Below, one piece after another: positions 10,074 to 19,537 of a DNA stretch of 64,000 nt. This DNA comes from Naasia lichenicola (GTDB taxonomy: Bacteria; Actinomycetota; Actinomycetes; Actinomycetales; Microbacteriaceae): contig NZ_SSSM01000004.1 in the NCBI RefSeq assembly GCF_004801885.1, positions 62,001 through 126,000 on the forward strand, written 5' to 3'. The notes under the pieces were generated by a model. It had not been told where the DNA came from. It saw only the letters and a list, made by a program, of their open reading frames with translations, and ran no database searches. Every line of letters begins with the position of its first letter. Position 1 is the stretch's first letter. A program made the position numbers and the translations under genes.

Positions 10074-10877
10074 CTAGCGGCGCAGGGCGCGGGCCGCGGT
10101 GGCCACTTCCTGCAGCTCGTCGGCTGCGGCGTCGAGGTGGATGACACCGTAGTCCCAGCCCTTGCGCCGGTAGACGACGCTGGGGCGGTCGCTCTCGGAA
10201 TCGATGAAGAGGTAGAAGTCGTGCCCGACGAGCTCCATGTAATAGAGGGCGTCGTCGACGGTCATCGGCGTGGAGGCGAACACCTTGTGCCGGATCACGA
10301 CGGGCGAATAGTCGTAGTCGTCGACGGGGGCGCCGTCGTCGGTGTGCAGCGCCGCGTACTGCTCGGCGTTCAACGAGGACAGATCCATGGCGGCCGTGAG
10401 CACGGGTGGCTCCTCGACGGTACGGCCGATGGTGGTCTGCCGTGCGGAGTCGCTGATCGATCCCGTCTGCGCGTCGACCCGGCGCAGGACTTCCGCGTCC
10501 GCGGGTTCGACGTCGACGAGTCGGAAGTCTCGATGGTCCACCGACCGCATCGTCGTGGGCCGGTGCTGGCCGCGATGGACCTTGCGCCGATCCTTCGCCC
10601 GGCGCAGCCGTTCCATCAGCTTGTCAAAGGCGAAGTCGAACGCCGCGTACTTGTCATTCGCGCCCGCTTCGGCGCGCACCACCGGTCCGGGACCGATCAG
10701 GGTCAGCTCGACGCGGTCGTCGCCCGCCGTGCCGTTGGTCTCGTGATGCCGGCAGAGCCGGATCTCCAACGCCAGGGCCCGTTCGGCGAGCTGCTCCACC
10801 TTGGCAGCCTTGTCCTCGACATGGTCTCGGAACCGATCGGTGATCCCGGCCCCACGTCCGGTGATGGTTATGTCCAT
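10074..10877 (-). CDS. hpf: Long-form ribosome hibernation promoting factor HPF
   Basis: 267 residues from an ATG with GGGAGG 6 nt upstream. The N-terminal S30AE/YfiA domain (MDITITGRGAGITDRFRDHVEDKAAKVEQL ... DKLMERLRRAKDRRK) is followed by a linker rich in Asp and Thr and a C-terminal dimerisation domain (VVIRHKVFASTPMTVDDALYYMELVGHDFYLFIDSES). Long HPF dimerises 70S ribosomes into inactive 100S particles in stationary phase. The internal ORF start used by naive prediction (11027) is upstream of any ribosome binding site and is rejected. Confidence 0.95.
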   Translation of the reverse strand: MDITITGRGAGITDRFRDHVEDKAAKVEQLAERALALEIRLCRHHETNGTAGDDRVELTLIGPGPVVRAEAGANDKYAAFDFAFDKLMERLRRAKDRRKVHRGQHRPTTMRSVDHRDFRLVDVEPADAEVLRRVDAQTGSISDSARQTTIGRTVEEPPVLTAAMDLSSLNAEQYAALHTDDGAPVDDYDYSPVVIRHKVFASTPMTVDDALYYMELVGHDFYLFIDSESDRPSVVYRRKGWDYGVIHLDAAADELQEVATAARALRR

Positions 10878-11001
10878 GCTGACCTCCCGCGATCGAAGCG
10901 CTCGCCCGAACGGTCCCCCGACGCGTGATTTGGGTCCGCTTTCTGTGCGAGCGAGCTGATCTTCGTCGAGGACGGGCGATCTGGAACGCCTTTCCCTGAA
11001 C

Positions 11002-11751
11002 CTAGTCCGGCGTCTCGCCACTGTCACTGGGCAGGACCTGGGGATCCCTCAACACGCCCCTATTGGGGCGGCCGACGGGGGCGCGGTGCAGAGCTGTCGA
11101 GGCGACGGTGGCGGCGCCCAGCACGCACCCGCCTGCAGCTCGGATCGCCCGGGAAGCCTCAGTGATGCTGGCGCCCGTCGTGAGCACGTCGTCCACCAGG
11201 ATGAAGGCTCGACCCGACAGATCGGCGCGGGCAGCCATGCTTCCGACGAGGTTGCGGTGGCGCTCCTCCGCCGAGAGGGATGCCTGATCGCGGACCGATC
11301 GGACGACGCGGAGGGTGGGCGAGGACGGCAGACGGGCTGCGTGCAGTGCGAGCTGGACCGGTCGATAGCCGCGTCGGCGGATGGCGGCACGTGAGCTCGG
11401 CATCGGGGTGAGCTCGATCGGCCACTCGCAGTCGGCCGCGATGGCGAGCGCTCCGCTCACCGCCCAGCGGAGCGCGCCGCCGATGGCGTGCGCGGCATCC
11501 GTTCGGCCGGAGTCCTTGAACGCCACGACGATCGCGGCCACGACCCCGTCATAGGCCGCGGCACTGACAACGTCGATCGTTCCGATCCGCCGGTGCAGCA
11601 GCGGCTGGACGAGCGCTGCGGCGCAGACCGTGCAGACGGCGCGGTCGGGCGCTCCGCAGCCGCTGCAGTCCACGGGCAGCACGAGCGCGACAGCATCGAG
11701 CAGCGCACCGAGGGCGATGCGCCAGGCGGCGGCGGTGTCAGGCGGGCGCAT
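11002..11751 (-). CDS. ComF-family phosphoribosyltransferase-like protein
   Basis: 249 residues. An N-terminal zinc-binding motif (CSGCGAP ... CTVC) precedes a type I phosphoribosyltransferase fold with the PRPP loop FILVDDVLTTGASI near residue 190. ComF proteins support DNA uptake in competent bacteria, but in actinobacteria they are kept without a full competence system and their substrate is unknown. The gene is 125 nt from hpf and 110 nt from lpqB on the same strand. Confidence 0.88.
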   Translation of the reverse strand: MRPPDTAAAWRIALGALLDAVALVLPVDCSGCGAPDRAVCTVCAAALVQPLLHRRIGTIDVVSAAAYDGVVAAIVVAFKDSGRTDAAHAIGGALRWAVSGALAIAADCEWPIELTPMPSSRAAIRRRGYRPVQLALHAARLPSSPTLRVVRSVRDQASLSAEERHRNLVGSMAARADLSGRAFILVDDVLTTGASITEASRAIRAAGGCVLGAATVASTALHRAPVGRPNRGVLRDPQVLPSDSGETPD

Positions 11752-11862
11752 GGGGAGAGGATGCGCTCGGAAGCACGGCGGAAGGGGCCGTCGGTCGGAT
11801 CTGTGCGGAACTCGTCCCGGAGCGCGCCTGGGGACGAACGCCGTCGTCGAGGCGGATCGGGC

Positions 11863-13578
11863 TCAGCGCTGGGTCGCGAGCAGCTGCACGCCGCTCACCG
11901 TCGCCTGCCAGTTCGTTCCGCGCAGCACCTCGACATCGCCCGACTGGGTCAGCACTCGCAAGCCGTTCTGGCCGTTGCCGCCCACCACCGAGACGGCGTC
12001 GGTGAGCCGCGGAAGAGCGGTGCTCGGGCCGCCGATGTCTTGGAGGATCACTCGGTAGTCCGCCTCCCCCACCCGCACCAGGGTGGCCACCGATGACTCG
12101 TCCACCCACGTGGTCGTGATTCCGGTCCCTGCGGGCAGCACGAGCTCGTAGGCGTCATCGGAGAGGGTGAAGGGCGAGCCCTGCTCGTCCCGGATGATGC
12201 CGTAGACCCGCAGCACCGACGCTCCGCCGATGTCGAGGAGAACAAGCAGTCGGGTGCTGTCCCGCGAGACCGCCATCGATCGGATCGCGGTCGCGTCAGT
12301 CCATGGCACCTCGATCGGGGTCGCAACACCCTCCAGCGTGACGGCCCGCAGGTTGGCGGGGTCGGTCGATGGGACGCTCCAGACGATGCCGCCGCCGTCG
12401 AGACCGGGTGCGATCAGATCGGCTCGATCATCGACGAGCGCCGCCGCACCGGTCGCGCTGACCGCCTGCACGCCGCTCGGAGTCAGCACCGCCGCGCTGT
12501 CGAAGCTGGTCGGCATGGTCACCGCGATCGGCTGAAGTCCGGCGATCGCCTCGCCGATCGGCCCGAGCGAGGTGGTGGTCGAGCCCCCGACCAGGCCGAA
12601 GGTCCCGTTGCTCAGCACGAGCGGTCGCGCGTTGACGAGTGGCTCCAGGACGGGCCCGCCCTCGCCGAACTCGGGGATCGCCACGTTGCGACCGTCCACG
12701 TTGATCCGGACGGAGGCGATTGAGCCGCCCTCCAGGGAGCTGGCGAGCTGCAGCTTCATCCGCTGCTGGGTGATGGAATCGGCGGTCGCGACGACGTCGT
12801 TGAGCTCGACGTCCGCGATCCCTCCGGTGGTCGGCACGGACTGCCGGGCGAGCCGGGTACCCGGGGGGAACGCGGAGAACACCGATTTCAGCAGCGGGGC
12901 GGCAGGCCCCGCGAGCAGCGCCTCGACGATGCGCGTGGGCGAGTCGGCGGTAGAGGGGAACCAGCGCAGGTCGGGCACGAGATAGTTGTACGAGGAGTCG
13001 TAGAAGTAGAGCGCGCGCTGGGCGAAGAGGGTCTCGAACTGCTGGCGCAGCAGCACGACGCCGTCGGGCGCATCGCTGATCCGCCACTGGCCGTCCTCCT
13101 GCACCAGGGTGAAGCCGAGGTCGAACGGGTCGCCCTCGGCGAGCTCGGTGTAGCGGCCGGTGGAGTCGACCGAGGCGACGGCGGGCACCACGAGGTGGAC
13201 CTCTCCTTCGCTCTCGAGCACGGTGGTGGCCTGCTGGTGCACGAGGACGGAGGCGGACGGATCCCAGGTCGTCGCGAATGCGGCGCTCAGGTACTGGCGG
13301 GCGACCTTGTAGTTGTCCTGCGGGCCGGTGCCGGCCGCGATGAACCCCTCGACGATCTCGGTGGCGGCCGCCCCGTCGGTCGGTCCGCTCGGGCTGAAGA
13401 CGGTGGAGGGGGGAGCCTCGGCGTCGGCACGATTGCCGGCCTGGACCGATCCACTGAGCGGGATCGTGGCGCAGCCCGAGAGTGCGATCGCACCGGCGAG
13501 CAGCCCGCCGATCAGGGTGAGCATGCGGGTGCGTCCTCGCGAGCGGCGGATCGGTCGGCAGATCGGTCGGTCGCTCAT
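11863..13578 (-). CDS. lpqB: Lipoprotein LpqB
   Basis: 571 residues with a basic N-terminus, a hydrophobic stretch and the lipobox LSGC, so it is an exported lipoprotein. A GerMN-type domain (residues about 200-300: TRIVEALLAGPAAPLLKSVFSAFPPGT) is followed by a beta-propeller-like C-terminal half. LpqB binds the sensor domain of MtrB and tunes MtrA signalling, which affects cell-wall maintenance and division. Its start codon overlaps the mtrB stop (ATGA), so the genes are translationally coupled. Confidence 0.93.
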   Translation of the reverse strand: MSDRPICRPIRRSRGRTRMLTLIGGLLAGAIALSGCATIPLSGSVQAGNRADAEAPPSTVFSPSGPTDGAAATEIVEGFIAAGTGPQDNYKVARQYLSAAFATTWDPSASVLVHQQATTVLESEGEVHLVVPAVASVDSTGRYTELAEGDPFDLGFTLVQEDGQWRISDAPDGVVLLRQQFETLFAQRALYFYDSSYNYLVPDLRWFPSTADSPTRIVEALLAGPAAPLLKSVFSAFPPGTRLARQSVPTTGGIADVELNDVVATADSITQQRMKLQLASSLEGGSIASVRINVDGRNVAIPEFGEGGPVLEPLVNARPLVLSNGTFGLVGGSTTTSLGPIGEAIAGLQPIAVTMPTSFDSAAVLTPSGVQAVSATGAAALVDDRADLIAPGLDGGGIVWSVPSTDPANLRAVTLEGVATPIEVPWTDATAIRSMAVSRDSTRLLVLLDIGGASVLRVYGIIRDEQGSPFTLSDDAYELVLPAGTGITTTWVDESSVATLVRVGEADYRVILQDIGGPSTALPRLTDAVSVVGGNGQNGLRVLTQSGDVEVLRGTNWQATVSGVQLLATQR

Positions 13579-15224
13579 CGTGCGTCCTCCGGTGCGTGGG
13601 GCGCGTCGTCGGGCGGGAGCGGCAGCGGGGACGACTCGATGGGCGCGCGCGGCGAGCGCGGCAGGGTGAGTCGGAAGCAGGAGCCGCGTCCTTCGGCCGA
13701 CCAGACGTTGAGCCAGCCCGCGTGCAGGGTGGCGTCCTCGAGGGAGATCGCGAGGCCGAGGCCCGTGCCGCCGGTGGTCCGCTGACGGGACGGGTCGGCG
13801 CGCCAGAAGCGGTCGAACACCCGGTCCGCGTCAGCACGGGTCATGCCGATGCCATGGTCGCGGACGGCGATCGCGACGGCCGTGGCATTGCTGTCGATGG
13901 TGACGGTGATCGGCTTGCCCTCGCCGTGCTCGATGGCGTTGCCCAACAGGTTGCGCACGATCCGACGGATCCGCCGCGCATCCATCTCCGCCTCGAAGTG
14001 CCCACCCGGAGCCACCAGCTCGACCACCGATCCCTTGCGGTCGGCGAGGGTCTCGACGGTGGCGATCGCCTCTTCGGCGAGGTGCACGAGGTTGACGGGC
14101 GCGAGCTCGATGTCGGCGGCGCGCGCGTCGTAGCGGCTGATCTCCAGGAGGTCGGACAGCAGCGACTCGAAGCGCTCGACCTGGGTGTGCAGCAGCTCGG
14201 CGGTGCGGGCACTGGTCGGATCGAAGTCGCCGCGATTGTCGTAGAGCACGTCGCCGGCGAGCCGGATGGTGGTCAGCGGGGTCCTGAGCTCATGCGACAC
14301 GTCGGAGACGAAGCGCTGCTGCACCTGGGAGAGCCCGGCCAGCTGCACGATCTGGCGCTGCAGGCTGTCCGCCATCCCGTTGAACGACCTCGCCAGGGTG
14401 GCGATCACGTCCTCGCCGCGCTCGGGGATTCGCTCTTCGAGCTGTCCGGCCGCGAGTTTGCGGCTGGTCTCCGCAGCGACCCGGATGGGTGCGATGACCG
14501 ACTGGACGACGATCCAGGTGACGCCTGCGATGAGCATGATGAGCGCGAGTCCGCCGATCAGCAGCGTGTTCTGCACGAAGGAGAGGGACTGCTGGACGTC
14601 GGCGAGGTCGTAGAGCAGATAGAGCTGGTAGGTGCCCTGAGTCGGGACGTTGACCGTCGATCCGACGATCAGCCCGGGATGCGGAGCGCCGGCTGCGGGG
14701 ATGCTGACCGACTGGTAGTACTGGTCGTCCTGCCCCGTCGACACCTCGTCCTGCAGCTCGTCGCTGAGCAGGGTGGCGGTGCCCCGGGTGGACACATTGG
14801 GTACGGCGAAGTTGACCTGGGTGCCGGGGGCGCGCTGCAGCGCGATGCCTGCGTTGGAGGTTGCGATGGACTCGACCTGGGTGAGCACCTGCAGCTGGAG
14901 CACCGACAGCGCGCTGCCGTCGGCCGCGGTGGTGGAGTCGAACAGGCTCTGCGCGGCGTCGACGGCGCGATCCGATTCCGCCCGCACCTGATCGACGCGC
15001 GCCTGGAACAGGCCGTTGCCGATCGTGTACGACATGTACGTGCCGGTCGCGAGGAGCGCGATCGCGGACAGCGCCACGGTGATCGCGACGATCCGCACCT
15101 CGAGGGAGCGCCGGAACGCGGAGGCGATCGCCGACCCCACGGTTCGAGGCAGTCGGGTGAGGGCCGAGAGTCGGATGCCGAGCGGGATCCGGGACAGCCC
15201 GGCGGAGCTCGGCGGGATAGTCAT
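13575..15224 (-). CDS. mtrB: Sensor histidine kinase MtrB
   Basis: 549 residues: two membrane segments (IVAITVALSAIALLATGTYMSY and LLIGGLALIMLIAGVTWIVV) flank an extracytoplasmic sensor of about 160 residues; then a HAMP linker (APIRVAAETSRKLAAGQLEERI), a HisKA domain with the phospho-accepting His in VSHELRTPLTTIR, and an HATPase_c domain with N, G1 and G2 boxes (NLLGNAIEHGEGK, DHGIGM, GGTGLGLAIS). It phosphorylates MtrA. Lies 13 nt after mtrA and overlaps lpqB. Confidence 0.96.
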   Translation of the reverse strand: MTIPPSSAGLSRIPLGIRLSALTRLPRTVGSAIASAFRRSLEVRIVAITVALSAIALLATGTYMSYTIGNGLFQARVDQVRAESDRAVDAAQSLFDSTTAADGSALSVLQLQVLTQVESIATSNAGIALQRAPGTQVNFAVPNVSTRGTATLLSDELQDEVSTGQDDQYYQSVSIPAAGAPHPGLIVGSTVNVPTQGTYQLYLLYDLADVQQSLSFVQNTLLIGGLALIMLIAGVTWIVVQSVIAPIRVAAETSRKLAAGQLEERIPERGEDVIATLARSFNGMADSLQRQIVQLAGLSQVQQRFVSDVSHELRTPLTTIRLAGDVLYDNRGDFDPTSARTAELLHTQVERFESLLSDLLEISRYDARAADIELAPVNLVHLAEEAIATVETLADRKGSVVELVAPGGHFEAEMDARRIRRIVRNLLGNAIEHGEGKPITVTIDSNATAVAIAVRDHGIGMTRADADRVFDRFWRADPSRQRTTGGTGLGLAISLEDATLHAGWLNVWSAEGRGSCFRLTLPRSPRAPIESSPLPLPPDDAPHAPEDAR

Positions 15225-15237
15225 GGCGCGGGGTGGA

Positions 15238-15933
15238 TCAGGCGGGAGCGCCGGCGCGATAGCCGACTCCGCGGACCGTCATGACGATGCGCGGGTTCTC
15301 GGGGTCCTCTTCGACCTTGGCGCGCAGGCGCTGCACGTGCACGTTGACCAGGCGGGTGTCCGCCTTGTAGTGGTAGCCCCAGACCTGCTCGAGCAGCATC
15401 TCGCGGGTGAAGACCTGCGAGGGCTTGCTGGCCAGCGCGAGCAGCAGGTCGAACTCGAGAGGGGTGAGGCCGATACGCTCGCCGCCACGACGGACCTCGT
15501 GTCCGGCCGAGTCCACGACCAGGTCGCCGACCTTGAGCATCCCGCTGTCGCTGGAGTACGGACGCAGCCGGGCGCGGATGCGGGCGACCAGCTCCTTGGG
15601 GTTGAACGGCTTGACGATGTAGTCGTCGGCGCCGGACTCGAGGCCGCGCACCACGTCGGAGGTCTCGGACTTCGCGGTCAGCATGATGATCGGAGTGCCG
15701 GATTCGGCGCGGATCTGCTCGCAGACGTGGATGCCGTCGATGCCGGGCAGCATGAGGTCGAGCAGGACGAGGTCGGGGCGGACGTCGCGGAACACTCCCA
15801 GCGCGCGGGACCCGTCGGCGCAGAAGCTCGGCTCGATGCCCTCGGTGCGCAGGACGATTCCGATCATCTCGGCGAGCGCCGTGTCGTCATCGACGACGAG
15901 TACACGGGCGGGCGGGGCGGCGGGATCGGTCAT
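15238..15933 (-). CDS. mtrA: Response regulator MtrA
   Basis: 231 residues, OmpR/PhoB type. The receiver domain has the acidic pocket (VDDD), the phosphorylation site D59 (LVLLDLMLPG), the Thr of LTAKSE and the Lys of VKPF; the DNA-binding winged helix ends in RLVNVHVQRLRAKVEEDPENPRIVMTVRGVGYRA. MtrA is an essential regulator of cell envelope and replication-linked genes in actinobacteria. First gene of mtrA-mtrB-lpqB. The start codon follows a TACAAT box by 9 nt, which suggests a very short leader. Confidence 0.97.
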   Translation of the reverse strand: MTDPAAPPARVLVVDDDTALAEMIGIVLRTEGIEPSFCADGSRALGVFRDVRPDLVLLDLMLPGIDGIHVCEQIRAESGTPIIMLTAKSETSDVVRGLESGADDYIVKPFNPKELVARIRARLRPYSSDSGMLKVGDLVVDSAGHEVRRGGERIGLTPLEFDLLLALASKPSQVFTREMLLEQVWGYHYKADTRLVNVHVQRLRAKVEEDPENPRIVMTVRGVGYRAGAPA

Positions 15934-15942
15934 GCTGTGCCG

Positions 15943-15948
15943 ATTGTA
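15943..15948 (-). promoter_or_regulatory. -10 box of the mtrA promoter
   Basis: TACAAT on the minus strand, ending 9 nt before the mtrA ATG. No Shine-Dalgarno sequence lies between, which fits leaderless or nearly leaderless translation. I see no good -35 box. Confidence 0.5.
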
Positions 15949-16142
15949 GTCCGCGAGACCTGTGCCGGCACGGAGGGCCGGGCCGGGGATCTTCCGCCGG
16001 AGCGTCCGCGGCGCGCCTGGTGGTGCCGCGACGTCGTCCCTGATCAGCGCGCGAGTCCGCCCGACGGCCGTCGGACGGAGCGAGCATCCCACCCTGCGCC
16101 CGTTCCCTGCGTCGGCAGGAGCGCATGTGACACGATTGGGCC

Positions 16143-17465
16143 ATGACCAACGCGGGCGACGGCAACGGCTGGCAGGCTCCCGGCGGCTCGTCGGACAGTT
16201 CGTCCGAGAGCGGGCGCGAGGGATCCGGCGCGACTGCGCCGGCCGACCCGCCCGGCGCATCCGCTCCCGAGCAGCCGCGCTACGGGCAGTTCGCGCCGCC
16301 GACCGGCTATGGCGCGCCGACCGCCGGCTACGGCGCCCCGGCCGCCTCCGATGCTCAGACGTACGCGGCTCCGGTCCTCCCCAGCGCGCCGGTGGGCTGG
16401 ACCCCACCGCCCAAGCCCGGCATCGTCCCGCTGCGTCCGCTCGGATTCGGCGCCCTGCTGGCCGCACCCTTCCGCTACCTGCGTCACTCTCGCGGCGTGC
16501 TCGGCTTCGCTCTCCTGCTGCAGGTCGGCCTGCTCGTGCTCATCGGGCTGATCGGCGTCGCGGTGTTCTTCGGAGGCTTCAATCGGATCACCGACTACAC
16601 GGATCCCGACCAGAACCCGCTGATCGCCGGATCCATCGCAGCGAGCATCATCGCCGCGATCGGCTACCTCCTGCTGAACCTCGTCGTCTCCGCCTTCATC
16701 CAGGGCGTCGTCGTCGTGGACATGTCGCTCGCCGTCCTCGGCCAGAAGCAGAGCCTGCGCCAGCTCTGGCAGCGCGTGAAGCCCTCGTTCTGGGCGCTCG
16801 TGCGCTGGACGCTGCTGCTGTCCGTCGCCGTGATCATCGCGCTGCTCGTGCTCACCGGCATCGTGCTCATCGGTGTGGCGATCGGCGGCGTCGGCCTCGC
16901 GATCAGCATCGGAGTCACGATCCTCCTCGCCCTCGGCGCGATCGTGCTCGGTGTCTGGCTGTTCGTCAAGTTCTCGATCACCCCCAGCATCATCGTGCTC
17001 GAGCGCTCCAAGGCGCTGCCCGCCGCCCGCCGCTCGTGGGCGCTGACGACCGGCTACTTCTGGCGCACGCTCGGTGCCCAGCTGCTCACCGCGGCGATCA
17101 TCTACCTGGCGTCCTACCTGATCAGCATCCCCTTGGGACTGCTCCAGTTCGTCGGCCTGATCATCGATCCGACCGGCAGCAGCGGCGCTGCCATCGCCGT
17201 CATCATCGTCGTCTACGTGCTGTCCACCGTCGTCAGCCTGCTGATCGGCACGGTGGGCGCCCTCGTGCAGGCGGCCCTCGTCTCGCTCATCTACATCGAC
17301 CTCCGGATGCGCAAGGAAGGCCTCGACCTCGTGCTCCAGCGCCACGTCGAGCAGACCGGCTCGAGCACAGCGAACAGCGCGGGGAGCAGCACCGGCTACT
17401 CCGACCCCTCGGCGGCCGGTACACCCGCCGACCCGTACGCCCCGCTCACGCGGGAGTTCGCCTGA
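16143..17465 (+). CDS. Polytopic membrane protein, glycerophosphodiesterase-membrane-domain type
   Basis: 440 residues. A disordered, Gly/Ser/Pro/Tyr-rich N-terminus (residues 1-95, repeats of YGAP) is followed by about six hydrophobic regions (for example GFALLLQVGLLVLIGLIGVAVFF and VIIALLVLTGIVLIGVAIGG) and a polar Ser/Gly tail. The pattern matches membrane proteins annotated with a glycerophosphoryl diester phosphodiesterase membrane domain, which have no catalytic residues. First gene of an operon with DUF4129, DUF4350, MoxR and DUF58 genes. Function unknown. Confidence 0.75.
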   Translation: MTNAGDGNGWQAPGGSSDSSSESGREGSGATAPADPPGASAPEQPRYGQFAPPTGYGAPTAGYGAPAASDAQTYAAPVLPSAPVGWTPPPKPGIVPLRPLGFGALLAAPFRYLRHSRGVLGFALLLQVGLLVLIGLIGVAVFFGGFNRITDYTDPDQNPLIAGSIAASIIAAIGYLLLNLVVSAFIQGVVVVDMSLAVLGQKQSLRQLWQRVKPSFWALVRWTLLLSVAVIIALLVLTGIVLIGVAIGGVGLAISIGVTILLALGAIVLGVWLFVKFSITPSIIVLERSKALPAARRSWALTTGYFWRTLGAQLLTAAIIYLASYLISIPLGLLQFVGLIIDPTGSSGAAIAVIIVVYVLSTVVSLLIGTVGALVQAALVSLIYIDLRMRKEGLDLVLQRHVEQTGSSTANSAGSSTGYSDPSAAGTPADPYAPLTREFA

Positions 17466-18103
17466 TCGCACCGGTCGCCGTTCCGCTCGAACCGGATGGC
17501 GACCAGGGCAGGCAGTGGCTCACCGACGAGCTGAGCAAACAGGTCTACCAGGCGGCAAAGCCGACCCCGTTCGACCTGGCGGCCCAGGCGATCTCCGACT
17601 GGTTCAACTCGCTGCTGAGGAGTGCGGGACAGGCGCAGGGCGCCATCGGACTGGTGCTCGTGGTGATCCTCATCACCGGCATCATCGTGGCCGCCTTCTT
17701 CATCTTCGGACGGCCTCGACTCAGCCGCCGGAGCGGGGTCGCTGCCGAGCTGTTCGGTGAGGACGACGCCCGCGGCTCGGCGGAGCTGCGCCGCTCGGCC
17801 GAACAGGCTGCCGCGGCGGGCGACTTCACCCTCGCCCTCGAGGAGCTGTATCGAGCGATCGCGCGCGGCCTCGCCGAGCGCACCATCGTGGAGGTCTCCC
17901 CCGGCACCACAGCCCGTGGATTCGCGCGGCGAGCGGGAATCGCGTTCCCGGCGGAGGCGGCCAGGCTGGCGTCATCCGCCGAGGACTTCGACGACGTCCG
18001 GTATCTCGGCCGGACCGGAACGCGCGAGCAGTACGAGCGGCTTCTGGACCTCGACCGCACGCTGTCGACGGCCCGTCCCAGCGCTCTCGAGGCCGCGAGG
18101 TGA
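17462..18103 (+). CDS. DUF4129 protein with probable CTG start
   Basis: 213 residues if started at CTG 17462, which overlaps the previous stop (CTGA) and has GGGAG 5 nt upstream. No ATG, GTG or TTG exists in frame near this point, and the sequence from here (LIAPVAVPLEPDGDQGRQWLTDELSKQVYQ) has the usual start of the family. One membrane segment (AIGLVLVVILITGIIVAAFFIFG) precedes the cytosolic DUF4129 domain (ELYRAIARGLAERTIVEVSPGTTARGFARRAG ... DFDDVRYLGRTGTREQYERLLDLD). DUF4129 proteins go with MoxR/DUF58/transglutaminase clusters. Confidence 0.8.
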   Translation: MIAPVAVPLEPDGDQGRQWLTDELSKQVYQAAKPTPFDLAAQAISDWFNSLLRSAGQAQGAIGLVLVVILITGIIVAAFFIFGRPRLSRRSGVAAELFGEDDARGSAELRRSAEQAAAAGDFTLALEELYRAIARGLAERTIVEVSPGTTARGFARRAGIAFPAEAARLASSAEDFDDVRYLGRTGTREQYERLLDLDRTLSTARPSALEAAR

Positions 18104-19368
18104 GCCTGTTCGACGGCGGGACGGCGACCGCGACGGCGCCCACGGTGTCGGTGACGTCCGGCTCGTCCGACAACGCGGCGTCGGCATCACCGCGGCAGGC
18201 CTTCCGCCGCGCCTCCTTCTGGATCGTCTTCGGCGCCATCGCGATCGTGGTGGGCATCATCAGCACGATCGCGGCGGGCGGGGTCACGCCGACCGATCGA
18301 TTCGGCGCGGACAACGCCGGCCCGACGGGCGGCCGCGCGCTCGCGGAGGTGCTGAGGCAGCAGGGCGTCACCGTCACGGCGGCCGGTTCGGCCGACGAGG
18401 TCACGGAGCTCGCGGCCGATCCCGCCGACACCACGCTGATGCTCTACGACACCAACGCCTTCCTCACGTCGCAGTCCGCGGCGGAGCTGCAGGGCGTCGC
18501 GGATCGGATCGTGCTCGTCGAGCCGACCGCGGATCTGCTCGACGTCTTCGCGCCGGATGTCGCGACGGCCGGGTCCCCGGACGTCGGAAGCGACGCGTCC
18601 TCCCTCGCGGCCGCGTGCTCGGTTCCCGCGGCGCAGCGCGCGGGCAGTGTCACGGTGGGCAGCATGAGCGTCCAGCCGCTGGATGACTCCGACTCATCGC
18701 AGACCCAGTTCTGCTTCCCCGATGATTCCGGGCGCTACCTGCTGGCCCAGCTGACCGCCGGCTCCACGACCGTGACGGTGCTGCCCGACTCCGAGCCGTT
18801 CACGAACGAGCAGATCACCCGATCGGGCAATGCGTCGCTGGCGCTCAGTCTGCTCGGCGAGACGGATCAGCTCATCTGGTACCTGCCCGGGCTGGGCGAT
18901 CTGGCCGGCGGCGAGGACGTTCCGACCGTGGCCGACCTGACGCCGGAGTGGGTCACCCCGATCCTGCTGCTGCTGATCGTGGTGTTCGTCGCCGCGGCGG
19001 TCTGGCGAGGTCGGCGCCTCGGGCCTCTGGTCATCGAGAACCTGCCCGTGGTCGTCCGCTCCCGCGAGACGATGGAGGGTCGGGCGCGGCTCTATCAGAG
19101 ATCGTCGTCGCGGGGCCGGGCGCTCGACAACCTCCGGATCGGCACCATCGGTCGAGTGGCCACCATGCTCAATCTCTCGCGCACCTCGTCGGTCGACGAG
19201 GTCGTCGATGCGACAGCCGCCCTGCTCGGCGAGCCGGCGTCGATCCTTCGCGCCCTGCTGCGCGACCTCGAGCCGGCCACCGACGCCGACCTGGTCCGGA
19301 TGAGCGACGAGCTGCTCCGCCTGGAGCGCGCCGTCCGCCGGGCGACCAGCCCTCTGGGGCCTTCGTGA
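18100..19368 (+). CDS. DUF4350 membrane protein
   Basis: 422 residues from a GTG that overlaps the previous stop (GTGA). One membrane segment near residue 45 (FWIVFGAIAIVVGIISTIA), a large extracytoplasmic DUF4350 domain (TGGRALAEVLRQQGVTVTAAGSADEVTE ... LGDLAGGEDVPTVADLTPEWVTP), a second membrane segment (ILLLLIVVFVAAAVWRGRRLG) and a cytosolic tail (RETMEGRARLYQRSSSRGRALDNLR). DUF4350 proteins are standard partners of MoxR and DUF58 proteins; the complex is thought to act at the envelope, but its job is not known. Confidence 0.85.
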   Translation: MSLFDGGTATATAPTVSVTSGSSDNAASASPRQAFRRASFWIVFGAIAIVVGIISTIAAGGVTPTDRFGADNAGPTGGRALAEVLRQQGVTVTAAGSADEVTELAADPADTTLMLYDTNAFLTSQSAAELQGVADRIVLVEPTADLLDVFAPDVATAGSPDVGSDASSLAAACSVPAAQRAGSVTVGSMSVQPLDDSDSSQTQFCFPDDSGRYLLAQLTAGSTTVTVLPDSEPFTNEQITRSGNASLALSLLGETDQLIWYLPGLGDLAGGEDVPTVADLTPEWVTPILLLLIVVFVAAAVWRGRRLGPLVIENLPVVVRSRETMEGRARLYQRSSSRGRALDNLRIGTIGRVATMLNLSRTSSVDEVVDATAALLGEPASILRALLRDLEPATDADLVRMSDELLRLERAVRRATSPLGPS

Positions 19369-19412
19369 TCCGCCGCCGCCTCCCCGCGTCCTCTCCCCTC
19401 CCGTCCACTTCC

Positions 19413-19508
19413 ACGGATCAGGTGATTCTCACGAATCAGGCGATTCTGCGATTTCGAACACGGATCAGGCGATTTTCACCTGATCCGGGATCAAAGACCT
19501 GATCCGTG
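19413..19508. repeat. Cluster of GATCAGG inverted repeats between DUF4350 and moxR-like genes
   Basis: The word GGATCAGG(T/C)GATT occurs twice in direct orientation plus related copies (AATCAGGCGATT), and its complement (TCACCTGATCC, ACCTGATCCG) twice, giving perfect 12-13-bp arms, for example ACGGATCAGGTGA (19412-19424) with TCACCTGATCCG (19476-19487). Different stem-loops can form. It interrupts the operon without an obvious T-tract. Confidence 0.65.
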
Positions 19509-19537
19509 ACACTCCCCGAGAACGAAAGAATGACTAC

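Noticed and set aside
13596-15284. A 562-codon plus-strand frame opposite mtrB
   Set aside because: Antisense of a certain histidine kinase gene.
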